Source of the DNA: JBPCMN01 sp013695115
Lineage (GTDB): Bacteria > Actinomycetota > Acidimicrobiia > IMCC26256 > JACDBD01
Direction: 5' to 3'
NCBI GenBank assembly: GCA_051002235.1
Contig: JBPCMN010000070.1
Span: 1-34,041 of the forward strand
DNA: 34,041 nt
Shown: positions 22,924 to 31,201 of the stretch, in pieces
Layout: each line of letters begins with the position of its first letter
How positions within the stretch are numbered: position 1 is the stretch's first letter
Notes under the pieces: generated by a model
Seen by the model: the letters and a program-made list of their open reading frames with translations, nothing else
Databases searched by the model: none
Told to the model about the DNA's origin: nothing
Position numbers and translations under genes: made by a program

Positions 22924-23939
22924 GACGCCTCCCGCTCGACCGGCTTCTCAACCGGCTGCTTCTCGGCGACGCGGAGCCGGGCGCTGGCAGCCCGCGGGTT
23001 GTCGGCGAGCTCCCGCTCACTGGGCCGCAGCGGGCGTCGAGTCACGATCTTCACGAGCGGCGCCTGGGTGGCAACCGGTCGCGGCAGATGCGGGGGTACG
23101 TAGCCCTCCACCGGGGCGGTGCCCGCCCATGCCCGGAACCGCTCCTTGACCATGCGGTCCTCGAGTGAGTGGTAGGAGACGACGAGCACGCGCCCGCCCG
23201 GGGTGAGCAGGTGAACCGACTCGTCGAGGGCAGTCGAGAGCGACGGCAGCTCCCGGTTCACCTCCATGCGGATGGCCTGGAATGTGCGTCGCGCCGGGTG
23301 GCGCCCGCGGCGCCGCGTGCGCGCCGGGATCGCGTCCTTGATGATGTCGACCAGCTCGCCGGTCGTGTGCAGCGGCCGCCGCTCGACGATGCGACTGGCG
23401 ATGCGACCCGCGAAGCGCTCCTCCCCGTTGGCCCGGATGAGCCGGGTGAGATCGGCCTCGGAGTAGTCGTTCACGACGTCGGCCGCGGTGAGCGGCTGCG
23501 AGTTGTCCATCCGCATGTCGAGCGGCGCATCCCCCCAATACGAGAAGCCCCGCTCGGCACGGTCCAGCTGCGGGCTGCTGACGCCCAGGTCGAACAAGAT
23601 CCCCACGATCTTCCCCTCGCTCCATGCCGACCCCACGATGGAGGCCAGCTCCTCGAAGCTCCCCTGCTCGATGCGGACCCGGTCGCCGTAGCCGGCGAGC
23701 GCCTCACGCGCCGCCGCTACCGCATCGCCGTCCCGGTCGATGCCGAGGATGCGCAGGTCGGGTCGAGACTCGAGCAGCAGACGGGCGTGCCCGCCGCCAC
23801 CGACGGTCGCGTCGACCACGACCCCGGGGGACACCGATGCCAGCAACTCGACCACCTCCGGTGCCATCACCGGTCGATGGAGGAACTGCGGACCCACGTT
23901 CGTCGCCCCCTCGGGCCGTGCGTGTCGCTCGGCCGTCAC
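22920..23939 (-). CDS. rsmH: 16S rRNA (cytosine-1402-N4)-methyltransferase RsmH (MraW)
   Basis: Methylates N4 of C1402 in 16S rRNA using S-adenosylmethionine. The 339-residue product shows the HRPVMAPEVV block (21-30), the SAM loop VVDATVGGGGHA (41-52), GIDRD (66-70), FDLGVSSPQLD, the F-Q-A-I-R-M-E-V-N-R-E-L core, and SYHSLEDRMVK. The start is GTG 23939. The HRPVM block must be retained, so a later start is unlikely. Its Shine-Dalgarno region (GAAGGG) is part of the 3' arm of a 29-base inverted repeat that ends five bases before the start. Initiation may therefore be structure-controlled. The stop overlaps ftsL. Confidence 0.96.
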   Translation of the reverse strand: MTAERHARPEGATNVGPQFLHRPVMAPEVVELLASVSPGVVVDATVGGGGHARLLLESRPDLRILGIDRDGDAVAAAREALAGYGDRVRIEQGSFEELASIVGSAWSEGKIVGILFDLGVSSPQLDRAERGFSYWGDAPLDMRMDNSQPLTAADVVNDYSEADLTRLIRANGEERFAGRIASRIVERRPLHTTGELVDIIKDAIPARTRRRGRHPARRTFQAIRMEVNRELPSLSTALDESVHLLTPGGRVLVVSYHSLEDRMVKERFRAWAGTAPVEGYVPPHLPRPVATQAPLVKIVTRRPLRPSERELADNPRAASARLRVAEKQPVEKPVEREAS

Positions 23940-23943
23940 CTGC

Positions 23944-24080
23944 GCCCTTCGGGCCCGCCAACAGCCCCCCGGACGGACGAGTGCCGCTCGGATGTCTCCC
24001 CGAATCGACTCGGTTGGAAGCGGGCGGAGTAGGGGCTCTCAACCGCGCCACCCGGGGGGCTGTTGGCGGGCCCTACGGGC
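23944..24080. repeat. Large inverted repeat (29-base arms) between mraZ and rsmH
   Basis: The arms 23944-23972 and 24052-24080 are inverted copies matching at 27 of 29 positions, with 22 contiguous matches (23951-23972 with 24052-24073). A 79-base loop separates them. Each arm also ends in its own small hairpin GCCC-N3-GGGC. In the minus-strand mRNA the 3' arm covers the rsmH Shine-Dalgarno region and ends 5 bases before the GTG start. It could be a terminator, an attenuator, a translation lock or a BIME/MITE-like insertion. The loop contains no recognisable gene. Confidence 0.85.
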
Positions 24081-24120
24081 CTCGCCTGTCAAAACTCACC
24101 GCGTGCTGTGCTTCCCTTCG

Positions 24121-24549
24121 CTAGATCCCGAACTCGGGAAGGTTGGACGACTCGGTCAGGCTCTGGTCGCCGCGCTGGTCGCGCTCGCGCCAGCGCTGGC
24201 GGTCCCAGACCTCGATGCGTGAGAAGACGCCCGCGACCACGACGTCGCGGTCGAGATCGGCGTAGGTGCGCAGGTGCTGCGGGATTGCCACCCGGCCCTG
24301 CTTGTCGGGGGTGATCGGCTCGGCGCCGGCGAAGAACGTGCGGGCCGCCTGGAGCTCGGTCTCCCCCCTCCTCGACTGGTCGCGCACCTGCCGGGCCACG
24401 CCCTCGAACTCCTCCGAGGCGTAGATGAAGAGGCAGCCACCTTTGCCCTTCACGATGTAGGCCCCCTCCTTCAGCTGGTCGCGGTACTTGACCGGGAGGA
24501 TCACCCGGCCTTTGGCGTCCAGGGAGTGCTCGGCCTCCCCCAGGAACAT
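24121..24549 (-). CDS. mraZ: Transcriptional regulator / division protein MraZ
   Basis: A DNA-binding protein of the AbrB-like double swapped-hairpin fold that forms rings and represses its own dcw promoter in bacteria where this has been tested. The 142-residue product has both halves of the tandem fold: DAKGRVILP at 11-19 and DKQGRVAIP at 82-90, with hydrophobic strands after each. It is the first gene of the division cluster. Its promoter region carries a regular array of GTGG motifs of the kind MraZ recognises. It is separated from rsmH by 181 bases that are dominated by the inverted repeat. Confidence 0.96.
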   Translation of the reverse strand: MFLGEAEHSLDAKGRVILPVKYRDQLKEGAYIVKGKGGCLFIYASEEFEGVARQVRDQSRRGETELQAARTFFAGAEPITPDKQGRVAIPQHLRTYADLDRDVVVAGVFSRIEVWDRQRWRERDQRGDQSLTESSNLPEFGI

Positions 24550-24596
24550 CGAATCCCCTCGCTCGCTGCACCAGGCCCCACGTGGCCGGACGCCGA

Positions 24597-24676
24597 CTCC
24601 ACTTCACTCCACTGCGTGCCACCCTAAACCCCACTCCCCCACCCGTCAACCCCTCACCGCCCACTTCTGCCCCACT
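24597..24676 (-). promoter_or_regulatory. mraZ promoter overlaid by a phased GTGG operator array
   Basis: The promoter on the minus strand is TTGACG (24644-24649), 17 bases, then TAGGGT (24621-24626), with a start near 24614 and a leader of about 65 bases. GTGG motifs on the same strand (CCAC on the plus) begin at 24599, 24609, 24619, 24631, 24639, 24661 and 24672, mostly 10-12 bases apart. They flank and overlap both hexamers. Known MraZ operators are short GTGG/TGGG repeats about one helical turn apart, so autoregulation is a direct prediction. Confidence 0.65.
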
Positions 24677-24817
24677 AGCCACACGAATTCCGCCACTCGG
24701 GAACGACGACGAGGAGCGCGCCGAAGTCAGCTCGGGCGTTCAGAGCGATGGCCGCGCCCGGCGCCGTCGTCCGGGCAGCGGCCCCGCAGGTGCACCCTCC
24801 CGAGTGACGAGACGGGG

Positions 24818-25369
24818 CTAGGCCGGGACTGTGGTCGACGCGTCGGCGTCGGCGGAATGGCCGTTGCCGTGGCCGTTGGTGCTCGGGAGCCACTGCTCCC
24901 AGTCGGGATCGATGGCGCCGGCGGTGGCGACCACCCAGAGGCTGGCGTGGGGCGCCACCGGGTGGCGCCGCAGGGCGACGCCGCACTCGGCGAGGAGCCG
25001 GTCCTCCTTGCGGGCGTTGCACGACCGGCAGGAGGCGACGACGTTCTCCCACGTGTGCTCGCCGCCCCGCGAGCGGGGCACGACGTGGTCGATGTTCTCG
25101 GCGCTGCGGTTGCAGTACTGGCAGCGGTGGCGGTCACGGGCGAAGACCGCCCGGCGCGACAACGGCACCCGGCTCCGGAACGGGACCCGGACGAAGTGGA
25201 CGAGCCGGATCACCGACGGGATCGGCATGCTCATCCGCTCGGAATGGAGCTCACCGCCGTTGCGCGAGATGACCTCGGCCTTGTCCTTGAGCACGAGGAC
25301 GACCGCCCGGCGCATCGGGACGACGCAGAGCGGCTCGAAGCTGGCGTTGAGCAGCAGCGCTCTTCCCAA
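24818..25369 (-). CDS. HNH endonuclease family protein
   Basis: A 183-residue protein of the single-domain HNH type common in actinobacteria. Residues 1-70 start MGRALLLNASFEPL and contain the usual beta-rich lead domain. The zinc/HNH module is CQYC (83-86), I-D-H (93-95), W-E-N (107-109), CRSC (114-117) and N-A-R-K (118-121). The cellular role of this stand-alone type is not established, and no restriction partner is adjacent. The start is TTG 25369, supported by the conserved ALLLNAS start and a G-rich ribosome binding region (GGAGGGGTGAG). The 141 bases between its stop and the mraZ operator array hold no recognisable gene. Confidence 0.85.
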   Translation of the reverse strand: MGRALLLNASFEPLCVVPMRRAVVLVLKDKAEVISRNGGELHSERMSMPIPSVIRLVHFVRVPFRSRVPLSRRAVFARDRHRCQYCNRSAENIDHVVPRSRGGEHTWENVVASCRSCNARKEDRLLAECGVALRRHPVAPHASLWVVATAGAIDPDWEQWLPSTNGHGNGHSADADASTTVPA

Positions 25370-25415
25370 CGGGATCTCACCCCTCCGTCGTCACCGGTCG
25401 GCCCGGCCGGGCCGC

Positions 25416-25443
25416 AGTCTACCGGCGAAGGTCACGGGGTCAG
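25416..25443 (-). promoter_or_regulatory. Possible promoter of the HNH gene
   Basis: Minus strand: CTGACC (25438-25443), a 16-base spacer and TAGACT (25416-25421). It overlaps the stop of the upstream small gene. The -35 is imperfect and the support is moderate. Confidence 0.4.
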
Positions 25444-25691
25444 GTCCGGTTGTGGCCCATCTTCCGGCACCACTCGAGGTAGGTGACGACGTCGCGCGGC
25501 TCGGGCTCCCCGGCCGGGCCGTACTGGGTCCGGAGGCGGAAGCCGAGGTAGTCCCGCGCCGGGAGCGGGAGGAAGGGTGGTCGCCGCCACCATCCCGGCG
25601 CCGCCATCCGTCGGGTCTGGCCGACCGCCACCGGCCAGAGGCGGGGCCGGAGGGCGACGAGGAGCGAGGCCCGGGCCCAGTAGGCCGTCAC
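25440..25691 (-). CDS. Small hypothetical protein (83 residues)
   Basis: No function recognised. The product begins GTG (MTAYWARASLLVALRPRLWP), has a Trp/Pro-rich middle (PGWWRRPPFLPLPARDYLGF) and a C-terminal half with the pattern YLGFRLRTQYG, E-P-R-D-V-V-T-Y-L-E-W-C-R. That pattern resembles small uncharacterised actinobacterial proteins. There is no signal peptide or membrane helix, and one cysteine near the end. It is divergent from the moxR operon (116-base gap) and 70 bases upstream of the HNH gene. Reading-frame composition looks coding, and no better frame exists over these bases. Confidence 0.6.
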   Translation of the reverse strand: MTAYWARASLLVALRPRLWPVAVGQTRRMAAPGWWRRPPFLPLPARDYLGFRLRTQYGPAGEPEPRDVVTYLEWCRKMGHNRT

Positions 25692-25740
25692 CGCGCCAAC
25701 CTAACGGGACGGCGAAGGGGGCCGGGTCTTGGATCGCGCG

Positions 25741-25769
25741 GCGACCCCGCCGCTGCGGCCTTCTAAGGT
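25741..25769 (+). promoter_or_regulatory. Possible promoter of the moxR operon
   Basis: GCGACC (25741-25746), a 17-base spacer and TAAGGT (25764-25769), with a start near 25776. An AGGAG ribosome binding site at 25796-25800 decides the GTG start at 25808. The -35 matches the consensus only in its GAC core. Confidence 0.4.
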
Positions 25770-25807
25770 GATTCGCGCAGATCCCCGAGCCACGCAGGAG
25801 CCCTCCG

Positions 25808-26776
<969 letters not shown>

Positions 26777-26779
26777 GCC

Positions 26780-28054
26780 GTGCCCCAACACCCTCCCGCC
26801 CGGCGCATGCTGACGCGGCGGGGCTGGTCGCTGGTCGGCGCGTGCCTGGGGCTGTTCGTCGCCGGCCGGCTCCTCGGCACGGTCGAGCTCTCGATCCTGG
26901 CCACGGGAGGTGTCGCCCTGTTGGCCGGCGCGCTCGTCTGGGCGCGCACCCGGACCTGGGAGCTCGACGCCGGACGCGACCTGCGTCCGGCACGACTGCA
27001 CGTGGGCGCCGACGGACGCGTCGACCTCGCGATCTCGAACCGGGGCGCCCGGCGCACACCCCAGCTCTCGGTGACCGACGTCTTCGACAACGGGAAGCGC
27101 GCCGCCCGCTTCCTGCTGCCGCCGTTGCCACCGGACGAGACCGCCCGGGCCGCCTACCGCATCCCGACCGCCCGTCGGGGCCGGTACCGCGTCGGGCCCC
27201 TGGCGGTCACCGCGACCGACCCGTTCGGCCTCGCCCGGCGGACCTGGGGCCTGGGCGGGTTCAGCGAGGTAACGGTGTGCCCCCGGGTGCACGACATCCT
27301 GGCCCCGAGGCAGCCGGGCGGACGGCTGGTCGCATCGGTCGAGAGCGTGCGGGCCCGGGCCCTGGTCAGCGAGGGGGGCGAGGAGTTCCTCACCCTGCGC
27401 GAATACGAGGTCGGCGACGACCTCCGCCGGGTCCACTGGCGCTCCACCGCCCGCACCGGCGAGCTCATGGTGCGACAGGACGAGGCGCAGTGGCGAGCGC
27501 GCGCGGTCGTGGTCCTCGACGTCCGGCCGGGCGCACACGATCACGGGTCGTTCGAGCTCGCGGTCGAGGCGACCGCCTCGGTGGTCGACCGGCTAACGCG
27601 CATGCGCCGGCAGGTGGAGGTCGTGACCGGCGCCGGCCAGCGACTCGGCCAGACCCGACCCGGCCGGTCCCGCACGTTCGACGTGATGGACCAGCTGGCA
27701 ACCATCGAGCCCGGCGGGACCGACCGCCTGGGCTCGGTGCTGTCGTCGTTGCGAGCCCGCGGCCGGGCCGCGCTGGTCGTCGCGGTCATGGGCACCATGA
27801 GCGCCGCCGAGCTCGACGCCCTCGGCGGCCTGACTGCCCACGGCTCGGTGACCGTCGTCGCGACCCGACCGCCGCTCACCGTCCTGCCCGGCGACCGCAT
27901 CGCGCCGCCCGCATCCGCGGGCGCGGTGTCCACCCAGGCCCTCGTCGTGGTCGACACCTACGCCGTCCCGTTCCCGATCGCGTGGAACGAGACGATGACC
28001 CGATGGCAACTCAGCGCTCTCGCGACCTCGCCGCCCTCGCCCTCGCCGCGCTGA
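26780..28054 (+). CDS. DUF58 domain protein (MoxR partner)
   Basis: A 424-residue protein with two N-terminal transmembrane segments (about 15-33 and 36-54), a beta-rich extracytoplasmic-like region, and the DUF58 core with L-R-E-Y-E-V-G-D-D-L-R-R-V-H-W-R-S-T-A-R near 208-227. A von Willebrand A-like C-terminal part follows, with VVVLDVRPG standing in the place of a MIDAS DxSxS motif. It starts at GTG 26780, three bases after moxR, and its 3' end overlaps the transglutaminase gene by about 52 bases. DUF58 proteins are taken to work with MoxR ATPases. A direct activity has not been assigned. Confidence 0.92.
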   Translation: MPQHPPARRMLTRRGWSLVGACLGLFVAGRLLGTVELSILATGGVALLAGALVWARTRTWELDAGRDLRPARLHVGADGRVDLAISNRGARRTPQLSVTDVFDNGKRAARFLLPPLPPDETARAAYRIPTARRGRYRVGPLAVTATDPFGLARRTWGLGGFSEVTVCPRVHDILAPRQPGGRLVASVESVRARALVSEGGEEFLTLREYEVGDDLRRVHWRSTARTGELMVRQDEAQWRARAVVVLDVRPGAHDHGSFELAVEATASVVDRLTRMRRQVEVVTGAGQRLGQTRPGRSRTFDVMDQLATIEPGGTDRLGSVLSSLRARGRAALVVAVMGTMSAAELDALGGLTAHGSVTVVATRPPLTVLPGDRIAPPASAGAVSTQALVVVDTYAVPFPIAWNETMTRWQLSALATSPPSPSPR

Positions 28055-30297
28055 GCGCGGCCGCGGCCCTCAGCCTGGGCCGCGTCTTCGCCGCCGCCGA
28101 GTTCGCGCTCCCGGTCGTCGGGGCGGCGGCGCTCCCCCATGCGCTGGGGATCGTGACCCGGCGGCGGGGTTGGTCGATCGGCGTCTCCGTCGCGTGCTCG
28201 GTCGTGGGCCTGGCCGCATACGCCGTCTGGGTGGTGGAGCCGTCGACCACCCGCTTCGGCCTCCCCACCGCGACCACGCTCGAAGCCCTCGGCCGCCACC
28301 TGGACCAGGGCTACGACGAACTCCGCACCGCGGTGGTGCCCGCGCCGGTGACGGACGGCGCGTTGTTGCTCGCGGTCGCGGCGACCTGGGTAATGGCGCA
28401 GACCGCCGACCTGCTCGCATTCCGGCGCGACGCGACGATCGCGGCGGTCGCACCCGGTCTCTCGCTGTTCATCTGGGCGTCGACACTGGGAACGACCGAC
28501 CTGCGCGCCCGCACCACGATCGGCTTCGCGGGCGCGGCCATCGTCTTCCTGCTCCTCCAACACCAGGCGCTCCTCGAGCGGCGCCGGGCGTGGTTCGCCG
28601 GTCGGCGCCTCGGCGCCGGGAGCGGGCTCCTGACCGCGGGTGCGTTCGCCGGCCTCCTGGCCGTGCTCGGAGGCGTCGTGGTCGGGCCGGCCCTTCCGGG
28701 GGCGGGCGGCGATGCACTGCTCGACGTTCGTGGGCTCGGGCCCGGCGGTGGGGAGGGTCTGCGGAGCTACGAGACGGAGCCGCCGCTCGCTCGCATCGGG
28801 GACAACTTCCTCGCACCCGAGAAGGTGGAGGTGTTCACGGTCCGGAGCCCGGTGCCCGAGTACTGGCGCATCGCCGCGCTGGATCGCTACTCGAGCGATG
28901 CCGGGGGGCAGTGGACGCTCGCCGCCGCCGGCTCCGACGAGGTCGCCGAGGGGCTCGACGGTCCCGTCGGCGACGACGTGGTGCGCCAGGAGTTCGAGAT
29001 CGTCGCGCTGGGCGGACGCTGGATGCCGGCGGCGTACGAGCCGGTCACGGTCGACGGCGGCGCGCCCCTCGTGGTCAAGGCGTCGGTCACGCTCGTGAGC
29101 GCGCGCGAACGGCTGCGCGGGCTGCGCTACTCGGTGCAGTCGGAGCTCCCGCCGCCTCCGGCGTCGCTCACCGACGCCCAGCGGGCCGGCACGCGCGAGT
29201 CGCCGCCCAGGGAACTCGCCCGCTTCACCGAGCTGCCGTCCGATTTCTCGGACGACGTCCGCCGCCTCGCACTGGACGTCGCCGGCGAGGCGGCCACGGG
29301 GTACGACCGCGCCCTCGCGCTCGAGCAGTTCTTCCTGTCGCCGGAGGCCGAGTTCACGTACTCACTCGACGCCGACGTCGAGCTGGGGCCGCGGGCGCAG
29401 AGCACCGACGCGATCCGGGAGTTCGTGCTCGAGACGCGCCGCGGCTTCTGCGTGCAGTTCGCAGGGAGCTACGCGGCCATGGCCCGTGCGCTCGGCCTCC
29501 CGGCGCGGGTGGCGGTCGGCTACACGACCGGCACGTACGACTCCGACGCCGACGTGTACCACGTGTCCACGTACAACGCCCATGCCTGGCCCGAGGTCTG
29601 GCTCGCCGGCCTGGGTTGGACCCGCTTCGAGCCCACGCCCGCGAGCGGGCTTCCCGGCGGCAGCGCGCTGCCCGGGCGGGCCGCTGCTCCGGGGACCGAG
29701 GACGACTCGGGCGACCGGGCGACCCCGACCACGCAGGCGACGTCACCACCACCGGCTACCGCCGGCGGCCCGCCGGTCACCGTCGACGCCGGTGACGCGC
29801 CCGACGTGAACATCGACGCCCCCGCCACGGGGAGCGGCGGCCGCGACGGGCTCCTCTCGTTCAGCTGGGCGCTCCTGGCCGTCGCCGGCGTGGCCCTCGT
29901 CGTCTCCGCGATCGGGGTGGCGGTCGCGGTGATGGTGGCCAAGGCGCGCCGGCGCGCCGGGAGGCGCGACCGCGCCGAGCCGGCCGGTGTCGTCGCCGGC
30001 GCGTGGGAGGAGGCACTCGACCGCCTGGGCGAGGCCGGAGTCACCGCCCGCTCCTCGTTCACGCCGTTCGAGCTCGCATCCAGCGCCCGCGCCCGTCTGT
30101 CCGACGACGCCGCCGCGCCGCTGCGGTCGCTGGCCGAGACCTACACCGCGACCCGCTACGGACAGACCGGACCCGGGCCCGACGATGCGGTGCAGGCGTG
30201 GGCACGCGTCGACGAGATCGGACAGGCGCTACGCGCCGGCGCGCCACTCCGGACGCGGGTCCGCCGCCGCCTCGATCCGACCGTGCTTCGCCGTTAA
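28003..30297 (+). CDS. Transglutaminase-like membrane protein (TgpA / DUF3488-DUF4129)
   Basis: The 764-residue product has five to six N-terminal transmembrane helices (within about 1-230), an extracytoplasmic region, then the transglutaminase core with GFCVQFAGSYAAMARALGLP (Cys483), Y-N-A-H-A-W-P-E-V-W (His527) and W-T-R-F-E-P-T-P. The expected acid of the triad is Glu543 rather than Asp. A Thr/Pro/Ala-rich linker, another helix (about 622-644) and a C-terminal DUF4129-like cytoplasmic region complete it. ATG 28003 lies inside DUF58. An in-frame GTG at 27982 is an alternative. The same frame is open far upstream but without sense. The stop shares TTAA with the converging merR gene. Confidence 0.92.
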   Translation: MATQRSRDLAALALAALSAAAALSLGRVFAAAEFALPVVGAAALPHALGIVTRRRGWSIGVSVACSVVGLAAYAVWVVEPSTTRFGLPTATTLEALGRHLDQGYDELRTAVVPAPVTDGALLLAVAATWVMAQTADLLAFRRDATIAAVAPGLSLFIWASTLGTTDLRARTTIGFAGAAIVFLLLQHQALLERRRAWFAGRRLGAGSGLLTAGAFAGLLAVLGGVVVGPALPGAGGDALLDVRGLGPGGGEGLRSYETEPPLARIGDNFLAPEKVEVFTVRSPVPEYWRIAALDRYSSDAGGQWTLAAAGSDEVAEGLDGPVGDDVVRQEFEIVALGGRWMPAAYEPVTVDGGAPLVVKASVTLVSARERLRGLRYSVQSELPPPPASLTDAQRAGTRESPPRELARFTELPSDFSDDVRRLALDVAGEAATGYDRALALEQFFLSPEAEFTYSLDADVELGPRAQSTDAIREFVLETRRGFCVQFAGSYAAMARALGLPARVAVGYTTGTYDSDADVYHVSTYNAHAWPEVWLAGLGWTRFEPTPASGLPGGSALPGRAAAPGTEDDSGDRATPTTQATSPPPATAGGPPVTVDAGDAPDVNIDAPATGSGGRDGLLSFSWALLAVAGVALVVSAIGVAVAVMVAKARRRAGRRDRAEPAGVVAGAWEEALDRLGEAGVTARSSFTPFELASSARARLSDDAAAPLRSLAETYTATRYGQTGPGPDDAVQAWARVDEIGQALRAGAPLRTRVRRRLDPTVLRR

Positions 30298-30752
30298 CCC
30301 GGCTCGGACCCCGCCTCGTTCTCGCTGCGGAGCCCTTCGACGAACTCGCGTCGTTCGGTGTCGAAGGCGCGCACCTCGGCCTCGACGTCCGCCGCCATCC
30401 GATCGACCGCGACGAACAGCGCCAGCTGACCCTGGCGGAGCGCGTCGAGGATCTGGCCGTCGTCGCGGCACGCCCACACCGCTTCGCCGTCGGTCACCAG
30501 CCGGAGCCCGGTCACGTCCTCACCCGACTCCACCAGGTGACGCAGCGCCCGCTGGATGCGGGCCAGGGGCAACCCGGACTCGAGGAGCGAGGCGACGATG
30601 CGCAGCGCCACCAGGTCACGGAACGAGTACCGGCGGTCCTGGGGTCGGACGAGGCGGATGCGCCGCCAGTACCGGAGCTGGGCCTCGGTGCAGCCGGTCA
30701 GGCGGGCCGCTTGGGCGGCGGTGTACCCGACCGGTGACGTAGGTTCCGTCAG
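30294..30752 (-). CDS. MerR-family-like transcriptional regulator, probable CTG start
   Basis: A 152-residue protein with a winged helix-turn-helix at the extreme N-terminus: GYTAAQAARLTGCTEAQLRYW, then R-R-I-R-L-V-R-P and Y-S-F-R-D-L-V-A-L-R-I-V. The C-terminal effector/dimer half (about 75-152) is acidic and contains one cysteine (ACRDDGQ). No ATG, GTG or TTG lies in frame between the domain and codons deep inside the upstream gene. The CTG at 30752 overlaps the DUF3040 stop as CTGA, with GAGG about 5 bases upstream, and is the best start. Target genes are unknown. Its stop overlaps the tgpA stop on the other strand. Confidence 0.8.
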   Translation of the reverse strand: MTEPTSPVGYTAAQAARLTGCTEAQLRYWRRIRLVRPQDRRYSFRDLVALRIVASLLESGLPLARIQRALRHLVESGEDVTGLRLVTDGEAVWACRDDGQILDALRQGQLALFVAVDRMAADVEAEVRAFDTERREFVEGLRSENEAGSEPG

Positions 30753-31129
30753 GAACCCTCGTCGCGGCGCCAGCGCTCCCGCCAGCGCTTGCCGGCCTCG
30801 CCGAGCCGACCCTTCAGCGCGCCGCCGCGCATCGAGCCGGTGAGGCTCTCGAACCCGGCCTTGCCCATCTTGCGGACGTTGCGCTCGATCACGAGCGCGG
30901 AGAGCAACATGATCCCGAAGCCGACCACACCCAGCGCCACGTGGATCGTGAACGTCATCACCAGGAAGATGAGCCCGGCGACCAGACCGAGGACGGCCCA
31001 CTTGATGGCGCGGGTCGCGTGCCGGTAGAGCGTCGTCTCGGAGACCTGCTGGGCGAGCCGGGGGTCGGAGGCCGAGAGGTTCGCCTCGATCTCCTTGAGG
31101 ATCTTCTGCTCTTCGTCGGAAAGCGGCAT
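30749..31129 (-). CDS. DUF3040 membrane protein
   Basis: A 126-residue actinobacterial DUF3040 protein. The family start PLSDEEQKILKEIEANLSASDP is present, followed by two transmembrane helices (about 43-63 and 65-81) and a basic C-terminal tail (G-K-R-W-R-E-R-W-R-R). The function is unknown. In actinobacterial genomes the family sits near dinB and the mraZ-led cluster, as here. ATG 31129 is chosen over an in-frame ATG at 31156 because the family begins at M-P-L-S and a GAGAGG site lies upstream. The 72-base gap to the oxidoreductase gene contains a short CTCACTCGCTCCGG repeat-like segment. Confidence 0.88.
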   Translation of the reverse strand: MPLSDEEQKILKEIEANLSASDPRLAQQVSETTLYRHATRAIKWAVLGLVAGLIFLVMTFTIHVALGVVGFGIMLLSALVIERNVRKMGKAGFESLTGSMRGGALKGRLGEAGKRWRERWRRDEGS

Positions 31130-31201
31130 GGCGCCTCTCGTCGTCCCTCCGCGCACTCGCCGGGGCTCACTCGCTCCGGATCGGCCCCGCGGACGTGCCC
31201 G

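Noticed and set aside
23973..24051. Small gene or transposase remnant inside the loop of the mraZ-rsmH inverted repeat
   Set aside because: Only 79 bases, with no open frame of note, no target-site duplication that I could identify and no recognisable motif.
24675..25052. 125-codon minus frame across the HNH-mraZ gap
   Set aside because: Mostly a frame-shifted reading of the HNH gene. The remaining part has no motif, and the region carries the mraZ operator array.
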